DNA of 64,000 bases, from assembly GCA_029216955.1 (NCBI GenBank), contig JANAVB010016199.1:16450134-16514133 (forward strand). The letters run 5' to 3'. Below are positions 12,184-24,715 of the stretch, piece after piece (positions within the stretch are counted from its first letter, which is position 1; each line of letters begins with the position of its first letter). The DNA is from Iris pallida. Taxonomy: Eukaryota; Streptophyta; Magnoliopsida; Asparagales; Iridaceae. Position numbers and translations under genes: made by a program. The notes beneath the pieces were generated by a model. It searched no databases, was not told where the DNA came from, and saw nothing but the letters and a program-made list of their open reading frames with translations.

Positions 12184-13829
12184 AATTTCAGGGATGAGAG
12201 CCTCTGCTCTCTGGGCTAGCGCGTGGGGTCCCTTCTCCGACGAGCCCCGGCGCGCTGCCGGCGGTCCCTCCTGCCCCTGCGCAGCCTGGCTGCCATGGCC
12301 GGCCTGGCCCCCTTGGTTTGGCTCTCCTCCATGGCTCGCCTCCTCCTCCACTCGGACACGCCGGCGTTGGCGCCCCCGTCGCCCCCGGCGTCGTCCCCGG
12401 CGTCCTCCTCGGCGACCATCTCTTCCCCTTCCCGCTGTCAGCCTCCTCCCTTCATTGCTGGGTCCTCCCACTTTCCCCCTCCCCGTCCCCCGTTCCTCCC
12501 CCCTCCACCTCCCGCGGCTCCCCCGGCGCCCGTCCCCCCTCAGCTCGCCTCCCTCGGCGTCGGACCAGCTTCCCCCTCCAGCTCCTGCTGTTGACCCCTC
12601 CTCGGCCTCACCCCCCGCTCACGCCACCCCCATCGCCGCGCCACCCCCTGCCTCGGCTGCGGCCTGCCTCCCGGCACCCCCCTTCCGCCGCCCCTCTCGC
12701 CGAGTCCCCCCTCGGCATCATCCTTCCTCCCTGCCCCCCCTCCTCTGAGGTTGTTTTGGACCCCCCGGCAGTGCCCTACTGGCAGCCACCAGCTCCCGGC
12801 GGCGCTGCCCTTCCCTCCTTCTCCTCGTGGTGCGTCCCCTCGGCAGCGACCACCTGGCCACCTCCCCTCCGCCTCGTCCCAGCCGCCACTTCGGGGACTT
12901 CGGCTGACGTCTTCGCCGTCCTCCCCCACTTGGGACCGGCGTCCTCGCCGGGCCTCCCTCCCGGCCGTGGCCTCCCCGGGGATGACCCCCCCTCCCCGGA
13001 CTCCCCTATCCCTCTCTCGGGCCGCCGTGGTGCCCTCCCCCCGCCGCTGTCCGCCCCCTCGCAGTGTCCCTCTGTGCTCCGGCCGTCGAGGCTTCCACGG
13101 ACGCCGGCCGGCCGCCGAGGCTCCCACGGACGCCGGTCGGCCGCCGCGCTCCCCTCAGCTCTCCCCTCCTGGCCTCGACCTGTCGTGGCGGCCCCTCCCC
13201 CTCTGGCCTTTCCCCTCGCCGCAGGGGCTTCGCCCTCCGCCGCTACTCCCTGCCTCCGCCGTTCGCCCTGGGCCCTCGGCCCCCTCTCCCCCTCTAGCTC
13301 GCGGCCGTAGGTCCTCTCCCCTTCTGCTCCCGCCCTGCTCCCCCCGGGCAGCGCCCTCGCCGTGGTGACGTCTCCGTGGTTTGACTCCGTTGTCTCCACC
13401 CCCTCCGACGGATCCTCCTCGCATACCACCCCGCTGCTGTGGTCTCCTCCCCCCGCCGCTGTGCCGCTGTCCGCCGTGGCCCCCCGGTCATGCTCCGCCC
13501 TCTCTCTCGCCGGATGCGTGCGGGACGTCGCCGCTCCGCCCGGGCCCCTCGCCGGAGCCCCCGCTGCTACGCAGGCGTCCCTGGGGCGCCGCGCCATCCT
13601 CGGGCAGACCCCCCCACTTCTGGTCCTCGGGACGTGCCCCCTGTCGCCTCGGGAGCAGCTCTCGTGGGTCGCCGTGCCATCCTCTGGCAGATCCCCCCTT
13701 GGGTTGCGTGCAGCGGCAAAGTTCCCTCTTTTGGTGGTTTTTGGTTTTTCGAATTTCTTTCGAAATTCGCAATTGGCTGTCCAGCTGTCTTGTTGTATCC
13801 AGCTTTCAATTCAATAAAATCTTGTTTTC

Positions 13830-13831
<2 letters not shown>
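12181..13831 (+). mobile_element. LINE derivative B, GC-rich, non-autonomous
   Basis: A 1.65-kb segment between TA microsatellites. It starts AAGAATTTCAGGGATGAGAG, matching the GGGATG-GAG start of the other two LINE copies, with a following GCTCTC word shared with the full-length LINE. It ends with AATAAAATCTTGTTTTCGAA and then (TA)n. The full-length LINE ends similarly, with AATAAAATTGGAGGGTTTTG and then TA. A 330-codon proline-rich frame covers 12318-13310 and a second, offset frame begins at 13362. Proline-rich frames also occur in the other registers, so coding is doubtful. No RT or endonuclease remains. Confidence 0.6.

Positions 13832-13895
<64 letters not shown>
13832..13895. repeat. 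(TA)n tail/target of LINE derivative B
   Basis: A 64-bp TA run follows the AATAAA-containing 3' end of derivative B. It is either the copied tail or the remaining part of the target microsatellite. Confidence 0.95.
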
Positions 13896-13899
<4 letters not shown>

Positions 13900-14499
13900 A
13901 CCAGATATACAATTATGGATATACGTATGTATATAGTTGATAGCGATATAGATATACGGGAGGAAACATAGATGGTTACCTAGATCATTTTTAGGTATCT
14001 TTGGAAACTAGCATTTTCAGTTAGGTTAGTGAGTTAAGGGTAGAAAATGTAGTAGAAGAAGATCTTCGGTAAGTTAGTTAGTAATAAGTCTTGAAGGGTG
14101 TTATAGACTATAGAGCTTATGATTTATTCGAGAAGAAGAAGATAGAACCATAGGGGGTGCTAGTTATGCCTAGACTATTTTTTATTGGACTTAGGTCATA
14201 ATTTTATTCTTGATCATATTTAGAATTATGCATATATCATTTTGGTACTATTTTTTTTATTATGCCTAAATTATGATTTTTATCATATTTAGAATTTAAT
14301 CTTGGCAAATTGTTTTCGTATTATTTTACCATGCCTAAATTTTGAACTTTGATCACTTCTATATCATCTTGATTTTACTAGTCGTACTTAATTTTTGATC
14401 CTATGTTTAACCAATTTTAATATTTTCAAAATTTTCGTATGTGGTTATTCTTAATTATATTTATCGTGCCATTTGAAATTTCGAGGACAAAATTTTTGT
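13896..14499 (+). mobile_element. internal region (right part) of plus-strand element
   Basis: AT-rich, no reading frame. It resumes the element interrupted by the microsatellite and LINE derivatives. Its right end carries the Tekay-type word AATTTCGAGGACAAAATTTT just before the polypurine tract. Confidence 0.5.
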
Positions 14500-14513
14500 A
14501 AGGTGGGTAGATT
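14500..14513 (+). other. polypurine tract
   Basis: AAGGTGGGTAGATT directly precedes the LTR start TGTAACTAC. This arrangement after a TTTCGAGGACRAAATT word is typical of plant Tekay/Del chromoviruses and defines the 3' LTR boundary. Confidence 0.75.
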
Positions 14514-17500
14514 TGTAACTACATAGATTCGAATTTTGATTTTTTTTGAATATTTTAGAACTAATTTTTAGTTACAAAATCGTGTCCTAGATTTGAAATC
14601 CAATTTTAGAAAACAATGTTATAATTTATAAAATCATTTTTAGATTATTGTAAATTTATTTGTAATCCTAATTATTATTATTTAACTAATTATTTTTATT
14701 TTAGGATTATTTTATTTTTTTTTAAATTATTCTGAGCCTACTAAGTTTGAACTTGGATTGTGGGTTAGCTATCCTAATTGCCTACCAAGGTTGGGCATGG
14801 ATCATGGGCCTATATATTTTGGTTTAGAGAGTGATTAATTATTTAGTTAGCTAATTGGTTGGTTAGCCCTAATTGCTGATTAATTAGTAATTATTGGGTT
14901 ATTTAGTAATTAGTTTGTAGTTAGTAGTTATGTTACTATTTTCCACTATATGTCCTAGATCTATTACAATTGTGGAACACTCCACTCTCTCCCTATATAT
15001 TAGTGGGGACTGCCTAATATTCTATTACAAAATTTTCTATCATTATCTCTCTCCCCTTAACTGGCACTGCTGGGACCGTCGTGTCTCCGGCTACTCTGCT
15101 TACAGCCACCACTGATCGCCTTTTCTTAGCTAAAGTCGCCACGAGCTCATCTCCCGACCGCAAGATCGCTGGCTCCGGCTAACCCCTCACACACAACATC
15201 AACATTCGACCACCGATTGTTCCTTCGCTCTTCCTTCCATCCTCTCAACTCCTCGTCACCGTCCCCAATCCACTTCTCTAGTCACTCCCATCACCGACAT
15301 ACCTCCGCCTGTCTGCACAGCCTACGCCCCAAGCTTAATCACCACCGATTACCACAAGCACCTCCACTTGGAACCAATCCTCCAATCACGACAAACGTCA
15401 TCACCACCTCACTCTAGCGCTAACCACCACAACCGCACCTGACCATCACACCACCTCCCCTCTCCACCAGATCGACAACCCACCAGATTCACCGCCGCTT
15501 GAACCCTACTATCAACGCCTCCCCATGGCCAGCACCACCACCCATCCAGTCAAAACCAATGACACCCTACCGATAAGTCCACTCACCTGAGTTCTCCGCC
15601 CGAGCCTCGACCTTGCCGACTCTGCTGGCAGTGCCACCGCAAGCGTGTGGTGAGCTCCGCCGAGCCATGCGTCCCTCCGACCCGAACCCCGACGTCCAGC
15701 TCCGCCTATGTCTTCTCGACCCCTCCAAATCTGCGCGCTGGATGACGACATCGCCGTCACCGCCTCCCCTCTCCTCCGTCGCGTTCCTCCTCTGGGACCA
15801 GATTACCACTGTTCTTCGTTTCCAAATCCCGTCTACTTCTCCTCCACGCTTGAGACAACACTGCCGCAGTGCTCCAGCACCGGTGGCCTTCAGATCTGGT
15901 GGCCTTCAGATCTGGCACTCTACAGCCACTGGCATCATCCTTCCAGTGATCGCACGCTGTCCTCGTTCGGCGATGAGTCTCCAATGCCGCACGACCGTCG
16001 CGGTGAGCCAGATCCCACCAGATCTGCCGTGAGCTCCACCGCTGAGTCGTGCAAAGCCCTAGCCACCTCCAGATCAAGCGCCAGTGAGGAGGCGGACTGC
16101 CAGATCCGTCGTTCCTATAGCCGATCTCTGTCGCAGTGCCAGCATCGGCCACCACTGCGCCTCGTCCGACGCACAACGATCTCCAGTTGCTGTCGGCGCC
16201 TCCCTGAGCGCATCCTCTCTGAATCCCTACTCTGGTGAGCTAACGAACCCCTCTCGAACCCTTTTCTCCTTCTTCTTCCTCTTTCATGCACTTTTTCTTC
16301 CCCTTTAGTTCTTTTCTTTCTCGAAGAGTAGAGAAGCTGCTGCTTCTCTCTCTTCTTAGTTTTAGGTTTTTAAAACCCTAACAGGTTTGGGTTTCTAGCT
16401 GATAGGCTAGAAATTTAGATTTTGGTAGTTTGATTAATTACTCCTTGTGGGATTGGGCTTCAAGCCCAATAATCTGTATTAATTTAGTATTTTGGTGGAC
16501 TGGGTCCAGAGGCCGGGTAGCATGTGTATTATGCTGTAATTCAGTAATATTAGGATGGGTTTGGAGCCCAACAATCTAATAATTCTGTTTTTAGGGCTGG
16601 GTTTGGATCCCAATAAATAGCTATTTATTATTATTAGTATATTTGTATATCAAATAATTGTATAGAAATTAGTTTTCCAAAAGTATTAATCAAAAGACTT
16701 TAAATTAGTTAGTTTCAATAGTAATGTAGTATGTTATCTAGAATAATCATATTTGCCAAAAGTTATGACTTAGCTTAAATACGCATCATTAGTTCTATGG
16801 CCTTTATACCTAAAGGGTGTGTATATATATAAGCTTTCAAAATAAAGTATTTTATAAATAATGAGGGTCTTTGCCCTTCTATGGAAATAAAATGTCTATT
16901 GGAAGTATTTCTAATAAAGGTTTCTATTTTTGAATTTTTTTTATAGTATTCCTTATAATTTTCTAAAATGAGATCATATTTATTCCTAAATATTGATTTA
17001 TCAAACTAAATTATTTTCAAGTCCTAGTTATTATAATATTATTTTCTTGCTAGCATTATCTATATGTTTGATTAGTAATATTGTTAATCTTCATGAATAG
17101 TTAGTGATAATATAAATAGCTAGTTTAAGGATAGTTGGCTAATAGATAGCTAGATATGTCATTATTAGAATTTAACTTGTTCTTGCCCTATTCTAGGAAG
17201 ACTTTGAGACTCATTGATTTGCAAGGACAAAGGCAAGTACTTCTATGATTTTGAATCATTTACTTCATGTCATGGTCTTTTCATGTCGGACACGTTGTTT
17301 ACACGATTTATCATGTGCTTCTGGTTCTGGTACTTATTATGTTCACGATCTTTACTTGTATCTAGGGAAGGAGAAATACTATAGATATGTGACCAAAGCC
17401 CAATTAGGATTCATGTTGATAGCTTAGGTCTCACATCGTGCATGTGGGATTCTAAGCTGTACCATTACTTGTGCTTATTCATGATCTTTTCCCAACCTGT

Positions 17501-17996
17501 CACATATTCTAGTAGCTATTTCAAATCACATGTCAGGATCTTTTGCTACATATTTCATGTTCAGTTTAGATTATGAATTTACTTTCATGTTCATCCTCTT
17601 CATTGTCTCTTTACTTGTTCATATGATATACTTGTATCATTATTGTAAAATGTACTTTGCTCCGCTCTTGACTGGATATGTTGCAAGTGAACTTGAGGCT
17701 ATGTATTCTACATTTATGGGCAGGAGTTCGAGACTTTATTTAAGCCGAACAACACTATGACTCAGGACCTAGGAGTTGCTGTTGACATATATAATCCAGT
17801 TACATTTTGTATAGTAGATTGTACTTTTGGACATTGTATTTTGATGAACTTTGGGAACGTAATAGATGTTGTGAACTGGAGTTTATCTTATCTTGTGAAG
17901 TTCTTTAGATACTTAGTACATCTTACTACGTTGATTCTACAACATAGGCTGGGTGAGTCTGACTCATATTCGATTATTAGGGAGCGGGTCGTGACA
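14514..17996 (+). mobile_element. 3' LTR of plus-strand Tekay-like element (3.48 kb)
   Basis: It starts TGTAACTACATAG after the polypurine tract and ends GGGTCGTGACA. A TATA-like CCCTATATATTAG at about 14991 lies some 480 bp in. A pyrimidine- and GC-rich stretch (15080-16280) follows. Frames there (for example 15613-16032) fall in several registers and have counterparts in the partner LTR, so I treat them as LTR sequence. The segment from about 15510 onward matches the truncated 5' LTR with frequent substitutions, suggesting an old insertion. Confidence 0.7.
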
Positions 17997-18540
17997 GTCT
18001 GACCCCACTGGTTTTGTTTGAGATCAAGTTGAGGAGCCTGAGGATCTTTCAGACCTTTCACTCGATGGTGCCCATCCGGAGCACCAGGGTGCTTGAGTGG
18101 GTAATTTTCTCTTATCCACTCTTTTTTGTATATTCTTTTGAGGCGTTAGCCACTGAGCATGTGTTTAGCTTGTGTTCTGGACTTGAATTTTGGCCTACTG
18201 GCTTAGACATGATTGTATATTTTCTAGACTGCAGCTAGAGCTGATCATGTATTACTTAGTCTTGCTAGTTCTTCATTTTGTATTACAAGCTTCATGATCA
18301 TCTATAAATCATAGTTTGGGATGCTTTACTGTCTTATATGTCTGATGATCATATTGTACTTTACTCCTTGCTTGTGATTGAGATATCTAGGATTATGTGA
18401 CCTAGGATCGATTGTTGGTTTGTAGTAGTAACCCACATCTATACAGCTTATACGTTATTTCGTAGTACTGTAGTACTTTGGTTTACGTAGCTAGCCTGGT
18501 TTGTCCCTACTTGCCAGTATTCTGGTTCTGGGGCTTGACA
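17997..18540 (+). mobile_element. LTR-like fragment ending GGGGCTTGACA
   Basis: AT-rich and non-coding. The right edge TTCTGGGGCTTGACA resembles the 3' end of plant Ty3 LTRs (TGTCAAGCCCC on the other strand). It may be part of an older element into which the neighbouring elements inserted. Assignment rests on that terminal motif only. Confidence 0.3.
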
Positions 18541-20043
18541 ACATGAAATCAAATCCTCTACAATATGGAACAACTAATTTTAAAAAAATAACAAGTTTTA
18601 CTAGATCAATCCCACATAAAACCATAAAAATCCTAACTTTGAAACTTAAATCTATGCCAAAATATCCATTAAAACGAAAAATGTCAAGTACTAAAGATGG
18701 AGAGAATGTAATGGTGCACATTGAAGACTAAAAATATGAAAGAAGAGTCAAAGACAACAAAATTATATAATTGTTTTTCTATTTAGGCAAGATGTACTTC
18801 TCTAGGTTGGAAAAGAGGATAAAAGTAAAGAGAAAAATAAATGTGAGTGAATGAGGAGAGAGAATGGAGAGGGTTATATATGGTGGAGGGGGATGATCTT
18901 GGCCCTTAGATGTGCCACATCATCAATCCAAGTCACAAAGGAAAACCAAAGGTCCCATTGTCCAAGAGTGGACCGGGTCATGAATCCATTCTACATATGG
19001 CTCAAAGTACGGGCCTATAGCAATTGCCAATGGTTATTCTATAAGTCCAGGAGGTCTCATGTGTGAAATAAATCCAATGCTCAACACTCAAAACCAGAAA
19101 TATGAAACATAATATAAAGCTTGGTTTATGAGAAAATTTTTAAATACCGAAAATTTTAGAAATACAAGGTCCGGGAACGAATGTGACTCCCAGTGAGGGA
19201 CTCGCTGTCTATACTAGGTCTCTATTGTAGCATAGTGAGGCTCTCGAGTCGGGAGTAGTCAAGTAGCCAGTCCTAGTGTAAGTCAAGGGTCAAGTTAAGT
19301 ACAAGTAACAGGAATACAGAATCACTAAACAAGTAAAGTACATCATGGAACGAATAGAAACATGTGATTATTTGACATAAATAGATACAAAAAATAAAAA
19401 ATGTAAGTGTGACGTGAACCGTGTACAAGCAACATGTGACAACGAAGGACAAGAATATGACAAGTATGTGACATGTATAAGGAATTAATAGTAGCAGGAA
19501 ATAAGTAAAAATATTGTACAAGTCGGCAAGGTACACTTGCATGTCGTCCAAGTCCCCGTCGAATCTGCAGTACAAAGACCTAACCAAGAGTTCTCATATG
19601 AATAAAAAATTATTGTTGATATTTTAATTATACATATGACACATGGGTTTCCTAACACAGCAAGTCTATATGTTTCCATGAGACTTATGACTTAGTTTAT
19701 TGTCTTTGATCTCTAAAAATTGGTACTAAACATTCAACGCCAAGATATGAGTTTAAACTAATATTCAATTATGGAAACACAAGTTTAACCATGGTTTTAA
19801 CCTAATTAACCATTAAATTCTAGTTTGAAATTTTTGGACTTGGTATATGAAAATGGCTACTTCCAACAACTAGTTTTGCTTGGAACTTACCCAAAATATT
19901 ACCAAAACTTTGCCGTGACCTATATCTATCAAAAGTCATATAAATAGTTTAAAACATGATTAATACTCAGAAATAGATATCATGTTTATGCCTTAAAATT
20001 AGCACCTACTTATGTGCCAAACTATGCCAAAAATATGATCAAT
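18541..20043 (-). mobile_element. unresolved LTR-like sequence, minus strand
   Basis: No credible gene. Read on the minus strand, 18874-18881 gives CCATATATAACCC followed by a CT-rich leader, which looks like an LTR core promoter. The word CAAGTCGGCAAGGTACACTT near 19519 resembles GGGCAAGGTATACTTGC near 35224 in a minus-strand LTR. The CACTA element at 20044 is inserted at its right edge, and 23901-24715 is the continuation. Confidence 0.35.
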
Positions 20044-20915
20044 CACTACCAGAATAAGGCACTTTAGCGACGCCTAAAGACGTCGCTAAAACGCCAAAAG
20101 ACGTCGCTAAACCATTGTAGCGACGTATTTAGCGACGTCTTCCTCTTATTGTGGAAACCTTAGTCGCTGTTTGGAAAGACGTCGCTGATCGTCGCCAACA
20201 CCGACGTTTATCGACGCAAAGATACGTCGATAATATACCGACGTTTACCGTCGTTTCGTCGATGAAATAGCGACGTTTATGATGTCGCTATACGTCGGTA
20301 TTCCCTGAGAAAATTACCGACGTTTTTAATGTCGCTATGCGTCGGTATATAGTACCGACGTTTGGTGATGTCGCTATACGTCGGTATATCCTGGGAAAAT
20401 GAGGTAAAATTTTGGAAAAGTTACCGACGTCTACCGACGGTTACCGACGCATACCGACGAAACTGACGTCGCTATACGTCGGTAAACTGGCAATATATGT
20501 CAGTTTAGCGACGTCTACCGATGCAATGTGCCATCGGAAAGCGTCGGTAAACGTCGGTAGACGTCACTAAATTTGAAAAAACAATAAAAATAAATAAATT
20601 GCAGTATGTAGTTTTTTTCACAGAATAATTTTCTTCCTGCAGTTTAATCTGAAACACAATACACAAGCAAATTTTATCCCTGGGTTCGTCGACCCCTTCG
20701 GTGGAACACTCAACACCGGTAAATTAACATCCAAATGAAATGAATAACATAAAATAACCATAGTCCACACAACATATATAAACCAATATCCAAATCGTCA
20801 TGGGTCTACACAAGCAATAACCAATGTATTTATGCATCCAACAAACAAATGTCATAAACAAATACAAAGATAAAACAAGTACTCAAACACTCAATACAAA
20901 CAGTCCTAAGTCGGA

Positions 20916-21112
20916 CTACTGGGGATCTGGAGCAGGGAGGGGCGCGCCGCGACGAAGGGATAAGAAAAGCTCATAGTCCTCCTGTGAAATCGACACCGAT
21001 GAAGGAGGTAGTGACGTCGGTGGAGTCGGTATCGATGAAGAAGGCAGTGGCGCCGATGGAGTCAACGACGATGAAGGCGCACCCGGAGGACGATAACGCT
21101 CCAACTCTGCAA
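20916..21112 (-). pseudogene. CACTA ORF C-terminal remnant
   Basis: A minus-strand frame of about 65 codons reading AELERYRPPGAP, then a Ser/Pro-rich linker and SQEDYELFLSLRRG before a stop. The style fits the C-terminal tail of a plant CACTA-encoded protein. It starts immediately after the 66-bp filler at 21113-21178, which separates it from the N-terminal transposase fragment. Identification is by position and composition; no catalytic motif is visible. Confidence 0.45.
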
Positions 21113-21178
21113 GTCGCTAAAACGCCAAAAGACGTCGCTAAACCATTGTAGCGACGTATTTAGCGACGTCTTCCTCTT
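21113..21178. repeat. 66-bp exact copy of CACTA subterminal repeat (filler)
   Basis: These 66 bases are identical to 20082-20147 in the left subterminal region, in the same orientation. They sit between the N-terminal and C-terminal transposase remnants, where the large internal deletion occurred. The last 14 residues of the N-terminal fragment frame, up to its stop, are translated filler. Confidence 0.9.
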
Positions 21179-21767
21179 GTCGCGACATGTTAAAATTGGA
21201 CTTGATGCTCAATAATCTTGTAACCACCTCCAACGGTGAATGATCCTCACAAGCAGGATATAATGGAGTCCTTGCATTCTCCAGCAACTCCATAAACTGT
21301 ACAGCATCGGCGTTTGGTGCCTCCTCAGGTGCATCATGATCGTCCGGATCGAAACTAGGCCCTGCTGCGTCAAAAATCATGTTCACTAATCCATCGTCGT
21401 AAGCAGCGTTGTTGTGGACATCCACATCAGACTCATACTCCGATGCTAAAGACACAAGTTCTCCGTGCGCGCTGCACTGATAGTAATTCGGCGTAAAACC
21501 CTTCGAGTATAAATGATACGTGACTTCCACTTCTGGATGATATTTCAAGTTGCGACATCTCACACACGGACACTTAATTTTGGTACCGTCTATGTACTGA
21601 GGGAATACCTTGGCAAACTGCAGGAACTGCTGTACACCCTCTATAAATTCATCCCGCACACCGCACATGTCATCAGGATGACGGTTGTACATCCACGAAC
21701 GATTCCGTAAGTAGTAATTCATATCCATATCCAATTGAGGATAATTCTGTAAGATAGATACATGCAC
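21138..21767 (-). pseudogene. CACTA transposase N-terminal fragment (transposase-associated domain)
   Basis: A 209-codon minus-strand frame. After a short leader it reads RSWMYNR near residue 28, an acidic GVQQFLQFA helix region, CPCVRCRN near residue 66 and HGELVSLASEYE near residue 102. This is the zinc-binding N-terminal transposase-associated domain of plant TNP2-type CACTA transposases. The DDE catalytic region that should follow is absent: the frame enters the 66-bp subterminal filler at 21178 and stops. It therefore cannot act as a transposase. The upstream exon, if any, would lie to the right (higher coordinates). Confidence 0.85.
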
Positions 21768-21768
21768 A

Positions 21769-23230
21769 TTGCAGTCAGTGAATGAATGTTAAGACAGTTT
21801 GGATATGGGTGTGCAACATAAACTGTTCATTCATTCCACATATTACAAACAAAGAATTTGAAGAAAGAAACAAAAACAACTGTGTTGGGACTAAAACAAC
21901 TGTCTTGTGTCAAAGTGTCGTATCCGATAGATCGATACTAATCCGATACTATCGATACTAAGTACATACAGTCGAGGTATAATTGTACTTGTAGGAGTAC
22001 ACGACACTAAGTACATACGGTCGATACTAATCCGATACGGTCGATACTAATCCGATACCGATTCTGATACTTATCCCAACTGTCCAATATCGACCCTTTG
22101 GGTCTACAAGAGTTACTTCACCCAGTTTGTCAAGAAAGGTAAAACTTTTTAAATTAATATCCAATATCAACCCTTTGGCCTGTGCTTGAGCAGTATCCTA
22201 ACTCAAACTATCTATCCTAACTAATAAATTAATATCCTACTTTAACATCTACTAACTCTCATATTCCTTCTAACATAAACTAATATCCTAATCTAAACTA
22301 ACCCTTTAACTGAAACTAATATCTAAACAATGCTAATCATGAACTAACACCCTAACCTGGAAGTCCACACTGCTCAAGCACAGGCCAAAGGCCAAGTTAT
22401 AAGGCAAAATGCAGGCAACTACCTGTAACTACAAGGCAAAACCAAATGTTGACGGTATATATACCGTCAATATTTAAAAAATTTACTTGTCTTGACAAAA
22501 TGAGTGAAGTAACTCTTATAGACCGAAAGGATACTCTATACACTCTAGGATACTCCTTAGTATATTAGATATCAAAATCACTTAGTATGACACAAATATG
22601 AGTGTGCATTTCATATAAGAATCTATACATAAACTATAAGAATCTAAACTAAACATAAGCGACGTCACTAAAAACGTCGATAAACGTCGCTATTACATAT
22701 ATATACATGCTTACACTAGTCAACTAGGTCAATCCTAGTCCAGTCAAGTCTCACTAGGCCTAACCAAGCCTAGGCAATCAAACACACACCATCAGAAGTC
22801 ATAGAGAACACATATTACATATATATACATGCTTACATTACATTCATATATTTGAACTTGCATTCATTCAATCATAGGCATATTTACATAGATGCTTGCA
22901 TTTCTACATTCATTCATGCATTCATTTCTTAACATATATGCATTACACTTGATTATTAGTTCATGGCATTTATGCATACATATATGTCTATCACATATGT
23001 TATCTAAACATGCATAATACATTCACCCATTCTATTCTTTATACATATGCATATATCCATGTATTCCTATTTGCATGCATATATGCATATTGCATTCATA
23101 TGTGCTTACCAACTTGTATATATCCATGTATTCCCATTTGCATACATATATGCATATTGCATTCAGATTTAATAGTGGTGTAAAAGTGTGTGTGTGTATC
23201 CACATTCAGATTTAACAGTCGCTGATGTAA
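21769..23230 (-). other. CACTA 5' non-coding interior with short repeats
   Basis: No frame is supported. It holds repeats of GATACTAATCCGATAC (21940-22065), two inverted copies of a CTTTGGCCTGTGCTTGAGCA word (about 22168 and 22372), and CATATATGCATA-type repeats (22680-23165). The words AGGATACTC and CACTCTAGGATACTCC near 22527 recur in the CACTA remnants at 25180-25310 and 33830-33940, linking the three. Confidence 0.5.
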
Positions 23231-23560
23231 GTGTGTGTCTGTGCCGTGTCAGTGGAAGATAGGGTTAGGTATACCTGGACTGGGTCGGGTAGGGGTCACC
23301 GAAGTGGAGTAGGGGACGAGGGGGTCGACGGTGGAGGAGCGACGAAGAGGTCACCAGAGGGGAGCAGTCGCCGAAGACGAGAGGGAGGGAGGCAACGCCG
23401 GAGGGAGGGGGAGAGAAACGAGAGGGAACGATCGTCGGGGGGAGGCAACGCCGGAGGGAGGGGTCGTCGTGGGGAGGCCTCACCAGGGGGAGCGGTCGCC
23501 GGAGACGAGAGGGGGAGGGAGAGAGAAACGAGAGCGCTCGGCGGGAGAATGAAAATTTAG
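23231..23560. other. GC-rich block near CACTA right end
   Basis: A purine-rich (on the plus strand), GGGAGG-rich stretch with partly repeated GGGAGGCAACGCCGGAGGGA units at about 23384 and 23441. It is open in two plus-strand frames and one minus-strand frame. In position it corresponds to the promoter/5' leader of a minus-strand transposase gene. I do not regard the frames as genes. Confidence 0.4.
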
Positions 23561-23900
23561 GAAATAAAATAAAATCGATCGGGTTCCCAGAACCCTAAAT
23601 GAAAGTTTTTAGCGACGTCTAAGTGAGACGTCGCTAGATGTCGCTGTTCAATAATATGATAGCGATGGACATGATTAAATGTTGCTAAACATCGCTGAAT
23701 AAAATACATCAACGATGTTTTGCGACTACATAGCGACTTGTTCTTTCCAAACTATAATTACAGTCGCTACTAGTCGCTAAACGTCTCTGATAGTGATGTT
23801 CAACGATGTCATTTACATACGTCGCTAAATACACAAAACATAGCGATGTTTTCAACTGGCGTCGCTAAATTCGTCGCTAATTTGACATATTTTGGTAGTG

Positions 23901-24715
23901 AATAACCTAGCTTAATGTCACACAAATTTAGAGTTTAGATTTGGACATGTAAACATCATAAATATATGATAACAATAATTTAATTCCATAAATTAAATAC
24001 ACTTATATTTATATTTAAAGTTCGTTAACAATCACACAGACTATTCCACAAAAACTAGCAAAACATATGCTACCGTGATTTCTAATTATTCACCAATCTA
24101 ACATGCAACCTAGGATGAGTACTTATATGGAACAACATAGAAAACATGAATTCTAAAAGGTTGGGTTCACATTATTTATTGGAAAGAACATGCCATTGGG
24201 GTTGAAGAAGAAGAAAGTTTGAATCTTTACCGAAAACTTTGGAGAATTAGATGATGATGCTTCTTCTTGTCCAAGAAGCAATCCTCCTTACTTGTGCTTG
24301 GATTGCTACTCCTTGCATGATGGGTAGAAGATAATAACAATGGTGGTTTGATGGGTTTGATGGAAAAGGCAGTGGTTTTTTTTGGTGTAAATGAGGGTTT
24401 TTGGATGATGAAGATGATTGGAGAGATGTATGGAATAGATAGAAGGGGAGGGGCTAATATGAGCTGCTGAAAAGGGAAAGAAAATGAGGTGGTCAGCTGC
24501 TATAAAAAGGAGAAGAGGTAGTTTTAGGGTTATGGTTTGGATGAGTTGGTATATTTATAAGAGTTTATATGTGTATAAGTGCCTAGAAATCGAAGTTTTA
24601 GGGCTTAATTGGGGTCAATACAAGTATGGGGGCTGCTTGTAGGGAGCGGCCAAGGTAGGGGCTGCTCTATGGTGGTCGGCTTTGGGTAGTTCTAGGGTTG
24701 GGTTACACTACCAGA
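23901..24715 (-). mobile_element. LTR-like flank of the CACTA insertion
   Basis: Continuation of the sequence interrupted at 20043. No reading frame is supported. On the plus strand there is CTATAAAAAGG near 24500 and on the minus strand CTTATAAATATACC near 24550; either could be an LTR core promoter. Its right limit is the next CACTA end at 24716. Confidence 0.3.

Larger units (their letters stand above)
20044..23900 (-). mobile_element. CACTA (En/Spm) transposon, complete ends, internally deleted
   Basis: The left end is CACTACCAGAATAAG and the right end TTTTGGTAGTG, giving inverted terminal repeats (CACTACCA-AATA). AAT directly flanks both sides (20041-20043 and 23901-23903), the 3-bp duplication expected for CACTA. 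Both subterminal zones (about 20070-20575 and 23610-23880) are packed with direct and inverted TAGCGACGT / ACGTCGCTA words, the likely transposase-binding repeats. Transposase fragments lie on the minus strand, so the 5' end is on the right. The catalytic part is missing, so transposition would need a partner. At 3.86 kb it is much shorter than autonomous plant CACTA elements. Confidence 0.92.

Noticed and set aside
10747..13817. Many long overlapping open frames on both strands (up to 330 codons)
   Set aside because: They arise from very high GC content: several registers and both strands are open at once, products are Pro/Arg/Ser-rich with no domain, and the segments are bounded by TA tracts and LINE-like ends.
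15613..16308. Frames of 139-176 codons in the plus-strand LTR
   Set aside because: Matching LTR copy at 6489-7080 has different, shorter frames; the frames lie in a GC/pyrimidine-rich LTR leader.
23231..23560. 109-codon Gly/Arg-rich frame near the CACTA right end
   Set aside because: Composition-driven, overlapped by frames on both strands, and on the opposite strand to the transposase.
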